Shown here: positions 7,869-16,301 of the stretch, piece after piece
Numbering within the stretch: the first letter of the stretch is position 1
Layout of the letters: every line of letters starts with the position of its first letter
Source: Crossiella cryophila
GTDB lineage: Bacteria > Actinomycetota > Actinomycetes > Mycobacteriales > Pseudonocardiaceae
Length of the DNA stretch: 64,000 nucleotides
Direction of reading: 5' to 3'
NCBI RefSeq assembly: GCF_014204915.1
Contig: NZ_JACHMH010000001.1
Coordinates: 2,852,001-2,916,000, forward strand
Made by a program: the position numbers and the translations under genes
Notes under the pieces: generated by a model
Seen by the model: the letters and a program-made list of their open reading frames with translations, nothing else
What the model was told of the DNA's origin: nothing
Database searches by the model: none

Positions 7869-8834
7869 TCAGGGGCAGATGACCACCTGTCCGGCGGACA
7901 CCAGGCCGGCGCCGAAACCAATGAGCAGCACGACATCACCGCTGGAGATCTCACCGGCCGCACGCATGTGGTCCAGGGCGATCGGGATCGAGGCCGAGGA
8001 GGTGTTGCCGCTGGTGACGATGTCCCTGGCGACCACCAGGTCCTCCCGGGCGCCGCGACCGCGCAGTTCCTTGGCGATGGACTCCACGATCCGCAGGTTC
8101 GCCTGGTGCGGCACCAGCACGTCGATGTCGGAGAGCTTGAGCCCGGCCAGTTCCACCGCGCGCTCGGCCACCGGCCAGTTCTCCGTGGTGGCCCAGCGGA
8201 ACACCGACTGGCCCTCCTGGTAGAGGTAGCGCTGCGGGGTCACCCCGATCACCTCGGCCATGCCGCCCGCGCTCTCCCAGGCCACCGGCCCGATGGCGGG
8301 TTCGTCGGCGGGTCCGACCACCACGGCGCCCGCGCCGTCGGCGAAGATGATGCAGGTGGAGCGGTCGGTCCAGTCCACCCAGTCGGTGAAGCGCTCGGCG
8401 CCGATCACCAGCACGTAGCGGGAGGAGCCACCGCGGACCAGGTCCGAGGCGGTGGCCATGGCGTAGCAGAAGCCCGCGCAGGCCGCGTTCACGTCGAAGG
8501 CGCCCGCCTTGACGATCCCGATCCGCGCGGCCACCTGGGCCGCGGCGTTGGGGATCGTGGTGGGCATGGTGCAGGTGGCGATGATGACCGTGTCGATCTC
8601 GGTCGGGTCCAGCCCGGAGTCCGCGACGGCCTTCTTGCCGGCCTCGACCGCCATGTCGGTCAGCGACTGGTCCTCGCGGGCGAGCCTGCGGGACTTGATG
8701 CCCACCCGGCTCTGGATCCACTCGTCAGAGGTGTCGACCAGCTTGGCGATGTCGTGGTTGGTCACCACGCGGTCGCCCTGGTGGCTGCCGAGTCCGATGA
8801 TCTTCGTGCCGACCGGGCCGGGGGCCAGCTGCAT
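7869..8834 (-). CDS. fabH: 3-oxoacyl-[acyl-carrier-protein] synthase III
   Basis: 321 residues. It starts fatty acid synthesis by condensing a short acyl-CoA with malonyl-ACP; in branched-chain actinomycetes it prefers isobutyryl- or methylbutyryl-CoA. The catalytic set is present: Cys119 in NAACAGF, His243 in VPHQANLR, and the Asn of SGNTSSAS at about 277. The ATG at 8834 has GAGGAG nine bases upstream. A GTG at 8858 overlaps the fabD stop and is an alternative that would add eight residues. Its placement right after fabD, unlike the unlinked fabH of M. tuberculosis, follows the Streptomyces order. Confidence 0.96.
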   Translation of the reverse strand: MQLAPGPVGTKIIGLGSHQGDRVVTNHDIAKLVDTSDEWIQSRVGIKSRRLAREDQSLTDMAVEAGKKAVADSGLDPTEIDTVIIATCTMPTTIPNAAAQVAARIGIVKAGAFDVNAACAGFCYAMATASDLVRGGSSRYVLVIGAERFTDWVDWTDRSTCIIFADGAGAVVVGPADEPAIGPVAWESAGGMAEVIGVTPQRYLYQEGQSVFRWATTENWPVAERAVELAGLKLSDIDVLVPHQANLRIVESIAKELRGRGAREDLVVARDIVTSGNTSSASIPIALDHMRAAGEISSGDVVLLIGFGAGLVSAGQVVICP

Positions 8835-8854
8835 GGTTGGTCGCTCCTCGTTGC

Positions 8855-9787
8855 TCACGCCGCACCACCGGCGAACAGGTCGACCGCCTTGTCTAGGTCG
8901 GCCGGGGACTTCAGGGGGAGCCGCGCAACGTCGGGCAGCTCGCGCTTGACCAGGCCACTCAGGGTCCCGGCCGGAGGCAGCTCGACGACCGCGGTCACAC
9001 CCTGAGCAGCGAGGGTGGTCATGCAGGCGTCCCAACGCACCGGCGAGGTCACCTGGGTGACCAGCCGGCCAAGCACTTCGGCGCCGCCGGTGCCCACAGG
9101 GAGCACAGCGCCTTCGGCGTTGGACAACAAGGGGCGCGTGACGTTGTTCACCGTCACCTGGGCGGCGCGGGCGCGCAGCGCCTCGGCCGCCGGGGCCATG
9201 TATCCGGTGTGGAAGGCGCCCGCGACCGGCAGCGCCTTGACCCGCGCGCGCTCGGGCGGGTTCGCCAGCAGCTTGTCCAGCCCGGCCAGGCTGCCTGCGG
9301 CCACGATCTGGCCAGCGCCGTTGCGGTTGGCGGGGATCAGGCCGAACTCCTCGATCCGGGCGAGGACCTCGGCCTCCACGCCACCCATCACGGCGATCAT
9401 GCCGGTCGGTTCGAGCGCGCAGGCGGCGGCCATCTCGGCGCCGCGCACCGCGGCCAGTGCGACGGCGTCGTCGGCGGTGAGCACGCCACCCAGAACAGCG
9501 GCGGCGAGCTCACCGACCGAGTGGCCGGCGACCGGGACGTCGGTGGGCAACTCGACCCGGCGGGCCAACTCTTCGTACGCCAGCAACGCCAGGGCCACCA
9601 CCAGTGGCTGGGTCACCGACGTGTCCTTGATCTCCTCCGCGGTCGCCGTGGTGCCGAGGCGGACCAGGTCCAGCCCGGTCAGCTCGGACCAGTGGGACAG
9701 CCGCTGCGCGGTTCCGGGCAGCGCGAGCCAGGGCTCGAACATGCCGGGGGACTGCGAGCCCTGTCCGGGAGCGAGGAGAGCGATCAC
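8855..9787 (-). CDS. fabD: Malonyl-CoA:ACP transacylase
   Basis: 310 residues with GQGSQ near the N-terminus, the nucleophile serine in GHSVGE (Ser90), the AFHTGYM segment carrying the catalytic His near residue 200, and a typical C-terminal region. It loads malonate from malonyl-CoA onto AcpP. It is the first gene of the fab operon; the start is GTG at 9787. A promoter candidate lies about 90-115 bases upstream and the fasR gene next to it. Confidence 0.97.
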   Translation of the reverse strand: MIALLAPGQGSQSPGMFEPWLALPGTAQRLSHWSELTGLDLVRLGTTATAEEIKDTSVTQPLVVALALLAYEELARRVELPTDVPVAGHSVGELAAAVLGGVLTADDAVALAAVRGAEMAAACALEPTGMIAVMGGVEAEVLARIEEFGLIPANRNGAGQIVAAGSLAGLDKLLANPPERARVKALPVAGAFHTGYMAPAAEALRARAAQVTVNNVTRPLLSNAEGAVLPVGTGGAEVLGRLVTQVTSPVRWDACMTTLAAQGVTAVVELPPAGTLSGLVKRELPDVARLPLKSPADLDKAVDLFAGGAA

Positions 9788-9875
9788 GTCGGTAACTGAA
9801 CACGCTCAAGGGGGTCTGGAGGCATGCTGCGGGGAACTAAGTTCGGCGGCTGGTTTTGTGGAGTGTCTACAAGCA

Positions 9876-9903
9876 GTAATAGAAAACGGGGCCAGATATG
9901 TCA
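9876..9903 (-). promoter_or_regulatory. Candidate fabD promoter
   Basis: Within the 186-bp gap before fabD, the minus strand reads TGACAT (9898-9903) and, 16 bases on, TATTAC (9876-9881), a reasonable -35/-10 pair in an otherwise AT-enriched stretch. In Streptomyces, FasR binds just upstream of fabD, so its site is expected here; I cannot point to the exact sequence. Confidence 0.4.
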
Positions 9904-9973
9904 GTTTCATTGTGGCGACCGCTAGAAGTCCAGCTCGCGCGTTAGGCCGAATGGGTGAGCATTGAGACGGAGG

Positions 9974-11182
9974 TCACCAGAGTCCGCGGGCCCTGGCCAG
10001 CCGACCCACCGCGAGGGCCACCCGGAGCACCAGCGCGTCCCGCGGATCGGTGGCGGTGTGCCCGGTGATCTCGGCCACCCGGCGCAGCCGGTACCGCACG
10101 GTGTTGGAGTGCACGAACAGGGTGCGCGCGCAGCTCTCCAGCACGCCACCGGCCTCCAGGTAGGCCTCCACGGTCTCCAGCAGCGAGCCGCCCGCCTCCA
10201 CCAGCGGCCGCACCACCCGTTCCACCAGCTGCCGTTCGGCCTCGGGGTCACCGGCCAGCGCGCGTTCGGGCAGCAGTTCGCCGGAGCGCACCGGGCGCGG
10301 CGCGGCAGGCCAGCCGACCACCGCGCGCAGGCCGGAGATGGCGTCGGCGGCGCTGTGGTGCGCCTCGGCCAGGCTGGACACGGTCGGCCCGGCCACCACC
10401 GGCCCGTCGCCGAATGCCTCGGACATCTTGGCCAGCACGTCGTGCCCGGTGGATCCGGCGACCGGGCCGCCGAGCACCACGACCAGGCGGGAGCCCTGCA
10501 CGCCGAGCAGTACCGCGCGGCCGGTGCGGGCGGCCCGGCTGCGCACGTCGAAGACCACCGCGGGCGGGTCGTCGCTGGCCGGGTTGCCGACCAGCACGGT
10601 GGCCTCGGCGGCCAGGTCCCAGCCCAGCGCGGCGGCTCGCGAGAGCAGTGACTCCTCGGCGTCGCCACGCACGATGCCGTCCACCATCAGCGCCTCGAGG
10701 CGGGCGTCCCAGGCGCCGCGGGCCTCGGCCGCGGCCGCGTAGGAGGTGGCCGCGGCGAAGGCGATCTCCCGCCCGTAGCGCAGCACGGCCTCGGTGAGCC
10801 AGGCGCGCTCGGCGGTGTCCCTGCCCAGTATCGGCAGCTGCTGCTCGAGCATGTCGATCGCTATCCGGACCAGTTCCACGGTCTGGCGCAGGCTGACCCA
10901 GCGGGAGATGTCCCGTGGCGCGGCCCGGAAGGCCTCGGCGGTGAGCCGGATGGCCTGGCGCGGGTCGCGCAGCCATTCCACGAAGTTGGCCGCGCCGGTC
11001 TGGATCACCAGCAGCACGCTGGCCCGCTGGTCGGCAGGCATCCGGCGGAACCAGGGCAGCTGGGAGTCCATCGCGGCGATGCTGGCCGCGGCCAGGTCCC
11101 CTGACGCGCGCTCCAGGCCCCGCAGGGTCGCCGTGGACAGCTCCGGCGACGGGTGCGGCTGCGGCACGACCTCGGGACTCAT
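9974..11182 (-). CDS. fasR: FasR-like PucR-type transcriptional activator of fatty acid synthesis
   Basis: 402 residues. The C-terminal PucR helix-turn-helix is clear: an ETVEAYLEAGGVLE region followed by LFVHSNTVRYRLRR and the helix after it. The N-terminal two thirds form the sensing part (RsbRD-like plus GGDEF-related fold). Position and architecture match FasR of Streptomyces coelicolor, which activates fabD-fabH-acpP-fabF, and Rv2242 of M. tuberculosis between aceE and fabD. The start is uncertain: ATG at 11182 or ATG at 11209; neither has a strong ribosome site. The gene sits immediately upstream of fabD on the same strand with its own upstream region. Confidence 0.9.
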   Translation of the reverse strand: MSPEVVPQPHPSPELSTATLRGLERASGDLAAASIAAMDSQLPWFRRMPADQRASVLLVIQTGAANFVEWLRDPRQAIRLTAEAFRAAPRDISRWVSLRQTVELVRIAIDMLEQQLPILGRDTAERAWLTEAVLRYGREIAFAAATSYAAAAEARGAWDARLEALMVDGIVRGDAEESLLSRAAALGWDLAAEATVLVGNPASDDPPAVVFDVRSRAARTGRAVLLGVQGSRLVVVLGGPVAGSTGHDVLAKMSEAFGDGPVVAGPTVSSLAEAHHSAADAISGLRAVVGWPAAPRPVRSGELLPERALAGDPEAERQLVERVVRPLVEAGGSLLETVEAYLEAGGVLESCARTLFVHSNTVRYRLRRVAEITGHTATDPRDALVLRVALAVGRLARARGLW

Positions 11183-11370
11183 GTCGCCCAGCGTCCCACG
11201 CCGTGGCATCGCTGAAGCTCACCCAGGGCGTTACCTCTGTCGAGTGACCGCCTATACGGGGAAAATCCCAGAATAATGTGCCGCCGGTCTGCCCTGTTTT
11301 CGCTGTTCACCCGCCGGTAGGAACGTTCTGCTCGCCCGAAAGGGGCACAGGCGATGCAGGAGGTCTCACC

Positions 11371-13017
11371 GTGCGTAGAACAACCGCCGCCCGTGGTGGC
11401 TGGCCGAGGGCAGCCGCGCTGACACTCGGTCTGCTCGGACTGCTCGGCAGCCAGGTCGTGACCGCGACCCAGCCCGCCGAAGCAGCGGAAACGGCCAACC
11501 CGGCCGCGCTCAAGGAGTTCTACAGCCAGGTTCCGAACTGGCAGCCGTGCAAGTTCAACAGCGCGCTGGACTGCGCCACCCTGGTGGTGCCGATGGACTA
11601 CGGCAAGCCCAAGCAGGAGCGGATCGCGCTCTCGGTCAGCAGGCTCAAGGCCAGCGACCCGGCCAAGCGCCGCGGCATCCTGCTGTCCAACCCGGGTGGT
11701 CCCGGCGGCAGCGGCCTCGCCTTGCCGACCTACTTCTACGGCACCCCGCTGACCGAGGTCTACGACCTGATCGGCTTCGACCCGCGCGGGGTCAACGAGT
11801 CCACCCTGCTCAGCTGCGAGGTCACCACCGACCTGCACAAGCTCAGCTCGCGGCCGGAGGACAAGGACTTCGCGGCCTGGACGGCCAGTGCCCGGCAGAG
11901 CGAGGAGGCCTGCCGCAAGGCCGGTGGCGCGCTGCGCAAGCACGTCAACACGCCCAACACCGCCCGTGACATGGACGTCATCCGCGGCGTGCTGGGGGAG
12001 AAGAAGCTCAGCTACGTCGGCTACTCCTACGGCACCTACCTGGGCGCGGTCTACGGCAGCCTGTTCCCCAAGCAGCTCGACCGCAGCGTGCTGGACTCCT
12101 CGGTGCACCCGGAGTGGATCTGGCGGCAGCAGTTCAAGCAGCAGTCGGTGGCCTTCCGGGACAACGTGGACCTGTGGGCGGAGTGGGCGGGGCAGCGCAA
12201 CAACCGCTTCGGCATCGGCAAGACCAAGGCCGAGGTGCTGGCCACCGTCGAGCAGGTCGCGGCCAAGCTGCACGCCACCCCGGCTGACGGCTTCGACCGC
12301 ACCCAGTTCGACGCCGGGGTCGGCGGCGGCGCGCGCTACCGGTTCAACTGGGAGTTCCTCGCCGAGGACGTGAAGTACTTCCGCGACTTCCAGCCCGGCT
12401 CGGCCGAGTTCGCCGAGGCGGCCAAGGCCGGCAAGGAACTCGCCACCCTTGGCCTGGCCCAGCTGCGCGCGGGCGTGTTCGACACGGTCACCTGCGAGGC
12501 GGACTGGCCGCGCGATCTCAACAGCTACTACCAGGACATGCGCGAGTTCCGGGACCGCTACCCCTACGGGCTCGGCGTGACCAGGGCCGCGCCGCGCACC
12601 TGCACCTTCCGCTCGTTCACCCCGCCGGAGAAGCCGGTCAAGCTCAAGCGCAAGGGCTACCAGACCGGCGTGGTGATCCAGGCCGACGGCGACACCCAGA
12701 CCCACTACGACGGCGGCCCGGCCATGGCCGAGCGCCTGGAGGACCACCTGATCTCGGTGGCGGACGAGGGTCGGCACGGCCTGTACGCCCTTGGCGGCAA
12801 CACCTGCGTTGACGAGCACGTCAACCGGTACCTGGTCGACGGCGTGCTGCCGCCGAGCCGGGTGATCTGCGCGGGCACCCCTCGGCCGGACGTGCCCACC
12901 GACGCCGAGTCGGCCTCCTCGCGGTCCCGCCGGCTCGCGCCGACCCCGCCGGGCGCGCTCGCGGAGAAGGTGCGGCAGGCCGCGGTGGCCAACAAGGTGG
13001 CCAACCTGCCGTTCTGA
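11371..13017 (+). CDS. Secreted tripeptidyl aminopeptidase-like alpha/beta hydrolase
   Basis: 548 residues from GTG at 11371 with AGGAGG ten bases upstream. A Sec-type signal peptide is present: Arg-rich start, hydrophobic run ALTLGLLGLLGSQVV, then ATQPAEAAE. The alpha/beta-hydrolase core has NPGGPGGSG (oxyanion region) and the nucleophile Ser219 in GYSYGTY, and a TAP-like C-terminal domain carries the remaining triad residues near GNTCVDEHVNRYL. The family, including S. lividans Tap, removes tripeptides from exported proteins and peptides. It is monocistronic and followed by a strong hairpin. The C-terminus beyond residue 510 is a basic Ser/Arg-rich tail. Confidence 0.9.
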   Translation: MRRTTAARGGWPRAAALTLGLLGLLGSQVVTATQPAEAAETANPAALKEFYSQVPNWQPCKFNSALDCATLVVPMDYGKPKQERIALSVSRLKASDPAKRRGILLSNPGGPGGSGLALPTYFYGTPLTEVYDLIGFDPRGVNESTLLSCEVTTDLHKLSSRPEDKDFAAWTASARQSEEACRKAGGALRKHVNTPNTARDMDVIRGVLGEKKLSYVGYSYGTYLGAVYGSLFPKQLDRSVLDSSVHPEWIWRQQFKQQSVAFRDNVDLWAEWAGQRNNRFGIGKTKAEVLATVEQVAAKLHATPADGFDRTQFDAGVGGGARYRFNWEFLAEDVKYFRDFQPGSAEFAEAAKAGKELATLGLAQLRAGVFDTVTCEADWPRDLNSYYQDMREFRDRYPYGLGVTRAAPRTCTFRSFTPPEKPVKLKRKGYQTGVVIQADGDTQTHYDGGPAMAERLEDHLISVADEGRHGLYALGGNTCVDEHVNRYLVDGVLPPSRVICAGTPRPDVPTDAESASSRSRRLAPTPPGALAEKVRQAAVANKVANLPF

Positions 13018-13043
13018 TTCAGCCGCTGGGACAACGGAAACGG

Positions 13044-13075
13044 GAGAAGGCCCGGCGCGTGCGCCGGGCCTTCTC
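13044..13075 (+). terminator. Perfect 15-bp terminator hairpin
   Basis: GAGAAGGCCCGGCGC at 13044-13058 and its exact complement at 13061-13075 are separated by two bases, directly after the aminopeptidase stop. No long T run follows, as usual for actinomycete terminators. Confidence 0.8.
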
Positions 13076-13236
13076 ATCCCTCCGGTCCCCACCGGTGGTT
13101 CTACTGTGGACGGTCAAGGGCCGTTGGGGCTAGTGCATTACTCCTATCGGGTCTGTGTCGCGCCTTGCTGGTTTAGTCCATCCGGCCCACGATCAACTCC
13201 GTAGCGACAAGCTGTCGCGGACATGAGGAGGAAGTC

Positions 13237-14016
13237 GTGGGAGGCGAACTACGCCGGGGACTCGCGGACGCGTGGTCCATGGTGGCCACATTCGTGCCGA
13301 AGCTCTTCGGCTTCTTGCTGATCCTGTTGGTCGGCTGGCTGATCGCCAAGGCGCTGGCCAAGGTGGTCTCGTTGCTGCTGCGCAAGACCGGCTTCAACAA
13401 GCTGGCCGACAAGGCGGGCATCGGCACCCTGCTGGCCAGTCAGCGGGTGGACGCGGCCGAGATCATCGTCAAACTCGTCTACTACTTCGTCCTGCTGATC
13501 GCACTGCAACTGGCCTTCGGCGTCTTCGGCGCGGGCAACGCGGTGAGCCAGCTGCTCACCGACATCATCGGCTACCTGCCACGGATCATCGTGGCCATCG
13601 TGCTGCTGCTGGTGGCCGCGGCCATCGCCCGCATCGCCCGCGACCTGGTCGGCACCGCCATCGGCAACCGCCCGTTCACCGGACTGCTGCGCGGCATCAC
13701 CTATGCCTTCATCCTGGCCCTCGGCGTGATCGCCGCGCTGAACCAGCTCGGCATCGCCACCACGGTCACCACCCCGGTGCTGATCGCGGTGCTGGCCACC
13801 GTCGGCGGCATCCTGGTGGTCGGTGTGGGCGGCGGCCTGATCCGGCCCATGCAGGACCGCTGGGGCCGCTGGCTGAACCGGATCGAGAGCGAGGCCGCGG
13901 CCACCCGCAACCCCGCTCCCGCACCGGGCACCTCGAACCCGCCGGGACCGCCGCCGAACGAGACGCCGACCCCGCCCGCGGGGACGCCGATCCCACCGAT
14001 CCCGCCGGCGCAGTAA
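13237..14016 (+). CDS. Mechanosensitive-channel-like TM-helix protein (CmpX/YnaI-type fold)
   Basis: 259 residues from GTG at 13237 preceded by GAGGAGG. Four to five membrane segments are visible, beginning with PKLFGFLLILLVGWLIAKAL, which with the following KVVSLLLRKTGFNKLADKAG is the conserved TM-helix repeat of small mechanosensitive-type membrane proteins. The second repeat, YLPRIIVAIVLLLVAAAIAR with RDLV, follows the same pattern. The C-terminal 50 residues are a Pro/Asn-rich cytoplasmic tail. It probably responds to membrane tension or acts as a scaffold; the beta-domain of MscS itself is absent. It is convergent with the phytase gene, one base apart. Confidence 0.78.
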   Translation: MGGELRRGLADAWSMVATFVPKLFGFLLILLVGWLIAKALAKVVSLLLRKTGFNKLADKAGIGTLLASQRVDAAEIIVKLVYYFVLLIALQLAFGVFGAGNAVSQLLTDIIGYLPRIIVAIVLLLVAAAIARIARDLVGTAIGNRPFTGLLRGITYAFILALGVIAALNQLGIATTVTTPVLIAVLATVGGILVVGVGGGLIRPMQDRWGRWLNRIESEAAATRNPAPAPGTSNPPGPPPNETPTPPAGTPIPPIPPAQ

Positions 14017-14017
14017 C

Positions 14018-15280
14018 TCAGCGCTCCAGGGAAGCCAGCACGTCCTTCCAGCTCAGGTAAGCGAAACCGGTGGTCTCCAGCTCCTTGCCAGAGGGGTCGG
14101 TGGCCGCCGGTTTCCGTTCTCCGTCGTGCACCGCGAGCAGTCCGGCCGGGTAGCCGGGCAGCGGCGTGGTCACCACGGCCGCGCCGTCGGAGTGCTCCAC
14201 CGAGTCCCTGCCATGCCCCTCGCGCACCCGGAAGGTGCCCAGCACCGTGCCCGGCTTCTCCCGGTCGTAGACCACGAACCGGGAATCGCCCTGGCTGGAG
14301 GCGACCAGCTGGCCGCGCCCGTGTCCGGCGTCGGCGATGGTCAGGCCCTCGGCGTCCGCGGTCAGCCACTTCCCGCCGAAGCCGGGGTCCGCGCCGGCAG
14401 GCACGCACTCCTCGGTCTGCTCGTCGTACTTGGCTGGCACGCCGAACTCGCGCACCCGGTCGATCAGCTCGGGCTGACCGAAGCCCTTGGCGGACAACGG
14501 GATCCGCCAGATGCCGACATCCTCCTGGGCCGCGTAGAGCACCCGGTGCCGGGAGTCGATCACCATGCCCTCGATCTGCGGGCCCTCGCCCGGCTCGCCG
14601 CAGGGCGCCCAGGTCTTGCCGTCGGGCAACCGGAAACTCGCCGGTAGGTCCACAGTGGACAGTTGGCGGACGGAGACGCCCTCGGCGGTGCGCACCGGGG
14701 TGAGCAGGGCCAGCCGGGTCTCGTGGCGGCGGCTGGCCACCACCAGCGGGGTGTCCCGGTCGGTGCCGACGGCCAGGCCGTAGGCGGTGCGCTGCTCGTC
14801 CACCTCGGCCTCGGACTTGCTGAACACCAGCGGGGTCCGCGCCGCGGTCACGTCCTTGAGCACGGCCTTCCCGGCCGCCGCGCCGCGCGGGTCGACCCGG
14901 TACACCCGCACCCGGTCCCGGCCCCGGTCGCTGACAAAGGCCAGATCGCCCAGCAGGTCCACGTTGTTGAACCGCCCCGGCGCGGCCCCGGCCACCGGCG
15001 GCGGCGGGGCGGCCACCAGCCGCAGCAGCCTGCCGGACAGGTCGAAGGCGGCCAGCCCGCCCTCCTTGAGCGTGCCCAGCACCACGCTGTCGGCACGCCG
15101 GGACGGGTGCACCCAGATCGCCGGGTCGTCCGCGTTGGCCCTGGGCGGCGTGCCCGAGGCGTCGTCGACGAAGGCGGGGGTCTGGGCGGTCGGGATGACG
15201 ATGCCGGGCCGGGCGTCGGCGACACCGGGCAGGCCGAGCGCGAGCAGCGCCACGACAAGGGGGACCAGCAGGTTGCGCAT
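14018..15280 (-). CDS. Secreted beta-propeller phytase
   Basis: 420 residues with a signal peptide (residues 1-23, ending ADA). NADDPAIWVHP at about 50 is the diagnostic Ca-binding motif of beta-propeller phytases. It is followed by FNNVDLL, SDRGRDRVRVY, the EAEVDEQRTAYGL region, an IEGMV segment, and DAEGLTIAD with SSQGDSRFVVYDR, all typical of the six-bladed fold. It releases phosphate from phytate with calcium outside the cell. Length matches the family (350-450). It has no operon partner; a phosphate-starvation control would be expected but no box is evident. Confidence 0.92.
   Translation of the reverse strand: MRNLLVPLVVALLALGLPGVADARPGIVIPTAQTPAFVDDASGTPPRANADDPAIWVHPSRRADSVVLGTLKEGGLAAFDLSGRLLRLVAAPPPPVAGAAPGRFNNVDLLGDLAFVSDRGRDRVRVYRVDPRGAAAGKAVLKDVTAARTPLVFSKSEAEVDEQRTAYGLAVGTDRDTPLVVASRRHETRLALLTPVRTAEGVSVRQLSTVDLPASFRLPDGKTWAPCGEPGEGPQIEGMVIDSRHRVLYAAQEDVGIWRIPLSAKGFGQPELIDRVREFGVPAKYDEQTEECVPAGADPGFGGKWLTADAEGLTIADAGHGRGQLVASSQGDSRFVVYDREKPGTVLGTFRVREGHGRDSVEHSDGAAVVTTPLPGYPAGLLAVHDGERKPAATDPSGKELETTGFAYLSWKDVLASLER
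14648..14660. repeat. Copy 3 of the motif
   Basis: Exact copy within the phytase gene, again read as Ser-Thr-Val-Asp on the minus strand. Confidence 0.7.
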
Positions 15281-15394
15281 GGATCAACCTTGGCCGCCGT
15301 AGGTGAACGCGAACAGTCTTTCAGGTCACTATCCCCTGGGCGGAATAGCGGCGGGGGAGCAGAGTGTTGGCCAGAGCAGAAGTGTCGTGCGCTC

Positions 15395-15506
15395 CGGGGT
15401 CGGTGAAAATCCGAACCGGCGGTGACAGCCCGCGACCCGCCGGCAGCCAGCCGGCGGTTGACACGGTGGAATTCCGTGGCCGACGGTGAAAGTCCGGATG
15501 GGAGGC
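15395..15506 (+). ncRNA. FMN riboswitch (RFN element)
   Basis: The leader contains the conserved RFN pieces in order: GGGGTCGGTGAAAATCC, GAACCGGCGGTGACAGCC, CGCGACCC, then after a variable arm TTGACACGGTGGAATTCCGTG, and finally GCCGACGGTGAAAGTCC and GGATGGGAGG. The six-helix FMN aptamer is complete. It lies about 100 bases before ribM. Between aptamer and gene, ACAGCC at 15573-15578 can pair with GGCTGT at 15589-15594 next to the GGGGAGAGG ribosome site, suggesting control of translation initiation. Confidence 0.95.
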
Positions 15507-15606
15507 TGCGCACGCGCGCCCGCGTGCGTCGACTCACGTCCGCACGCCGGTGTCGCGTCGCCGTTCCCGAAAACAGCCCCAGGGCCTGGGCTGTGGGGAG
15601 AGGCAG

Positions 15607-16242
15607 ATGCGGTTCCTGATGGAACACGGGTTCGAGTTCTTCGGCCAGCGGGTCGCCTACGCCGAGCTGATCGGCCAGCTAGGCGCCCTGGCCGTGGTGT
15701 TCCTGGCGCAGCGCCGCACGCTGTGGACCTGGCCGGTGCAGATCGTCACCGCCGTGCTGCTGTTCAGCGTCTACTTCTCCGCCCAGCTCGGCGGCCTGGC
15801 CACCCGGCAGGTCGCGGTACTGGCCATCGCGGTCTACGGCTGGTGGGCCTGGACCCGCCACCGCGACCCGGTCTTCGGCGTCGCGGTGCGCGCGGCCACC
15901 ACGGTCGAACGCCTGGTCATGGTGGGCGCGATGCTCGCCGGCACCACCGCCTTCGCGCTGCTGCTGGACGCCCTGGACGCCTCCTGGGCGCCCTGGCCGG
16001 ACGCCTGGATCTTCGTCGGCACCCTGGTCGCCTACGGCGCGCAGGCGGCCGGTCTGGTCGAGTTCTGGTTGGTGTGGCTGGCCGTGGACGCGGTCGGCGT
16101 GCCCTTGCAGCTGATGTCGGGGCTGTGGTTCTCCGCGCTGGTCTACATCGTGTTCGCGGTGCTGGTGGTGCGCGGCTGGCAGGACTGGAACCGCACCGCG
16201 GCCGCCGCCCGCAGCCGAATGACGGTTGACACGATCGGGTGA
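15607..16242 (+). CDS. ribM: RibM-type (PnuC family) riboflavin transporter
   Basis: 211 residues, about seven membrane helices. The PnuC family signature is present: WTWPVQIVTAVLLF near residue 40 and YGWWAWTRHRDP near residue 80, then LVEFWLVWLAVD. In Corynebacterium glutamicum and Streptomyces davawensis the same FMN-riboswitch/PnuC-like pair is RibM, which imports riboflavin by facilitated diffusion; the riboswitch here argues for riboflavin rather than nicotinamide riboside. The ATG at 15607 has GGGGAGAGG five bases upstream. No other riboflavin gene is near. Confidence 0.93.
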   Translation: MRFLMEHGFEFFGQRVAYAELIGQLGALAVVFLAQRRTLWTWPVQIVTAVLLFSVYFSAQLGGLATRQVAVLAIAVYGWWAWTRHRDPVFGVAVRAATTVERLVMVGAMLAGTTAFALLLDALDASWAPWPDAWIFVGTLVAYGAQAAGLVEFWLVWLAVDAVGVPLQLMSGLWFSALVYIVFAVLVVRGWQDWNRTAAAARSRMTVDTIG

Positions 16243-16301
16243 GGCTGATGGGTTCAGGCGGGGCTCACTGGGGGCCCTGCCCGAACTCATCGAGGAGTCA
16301 C

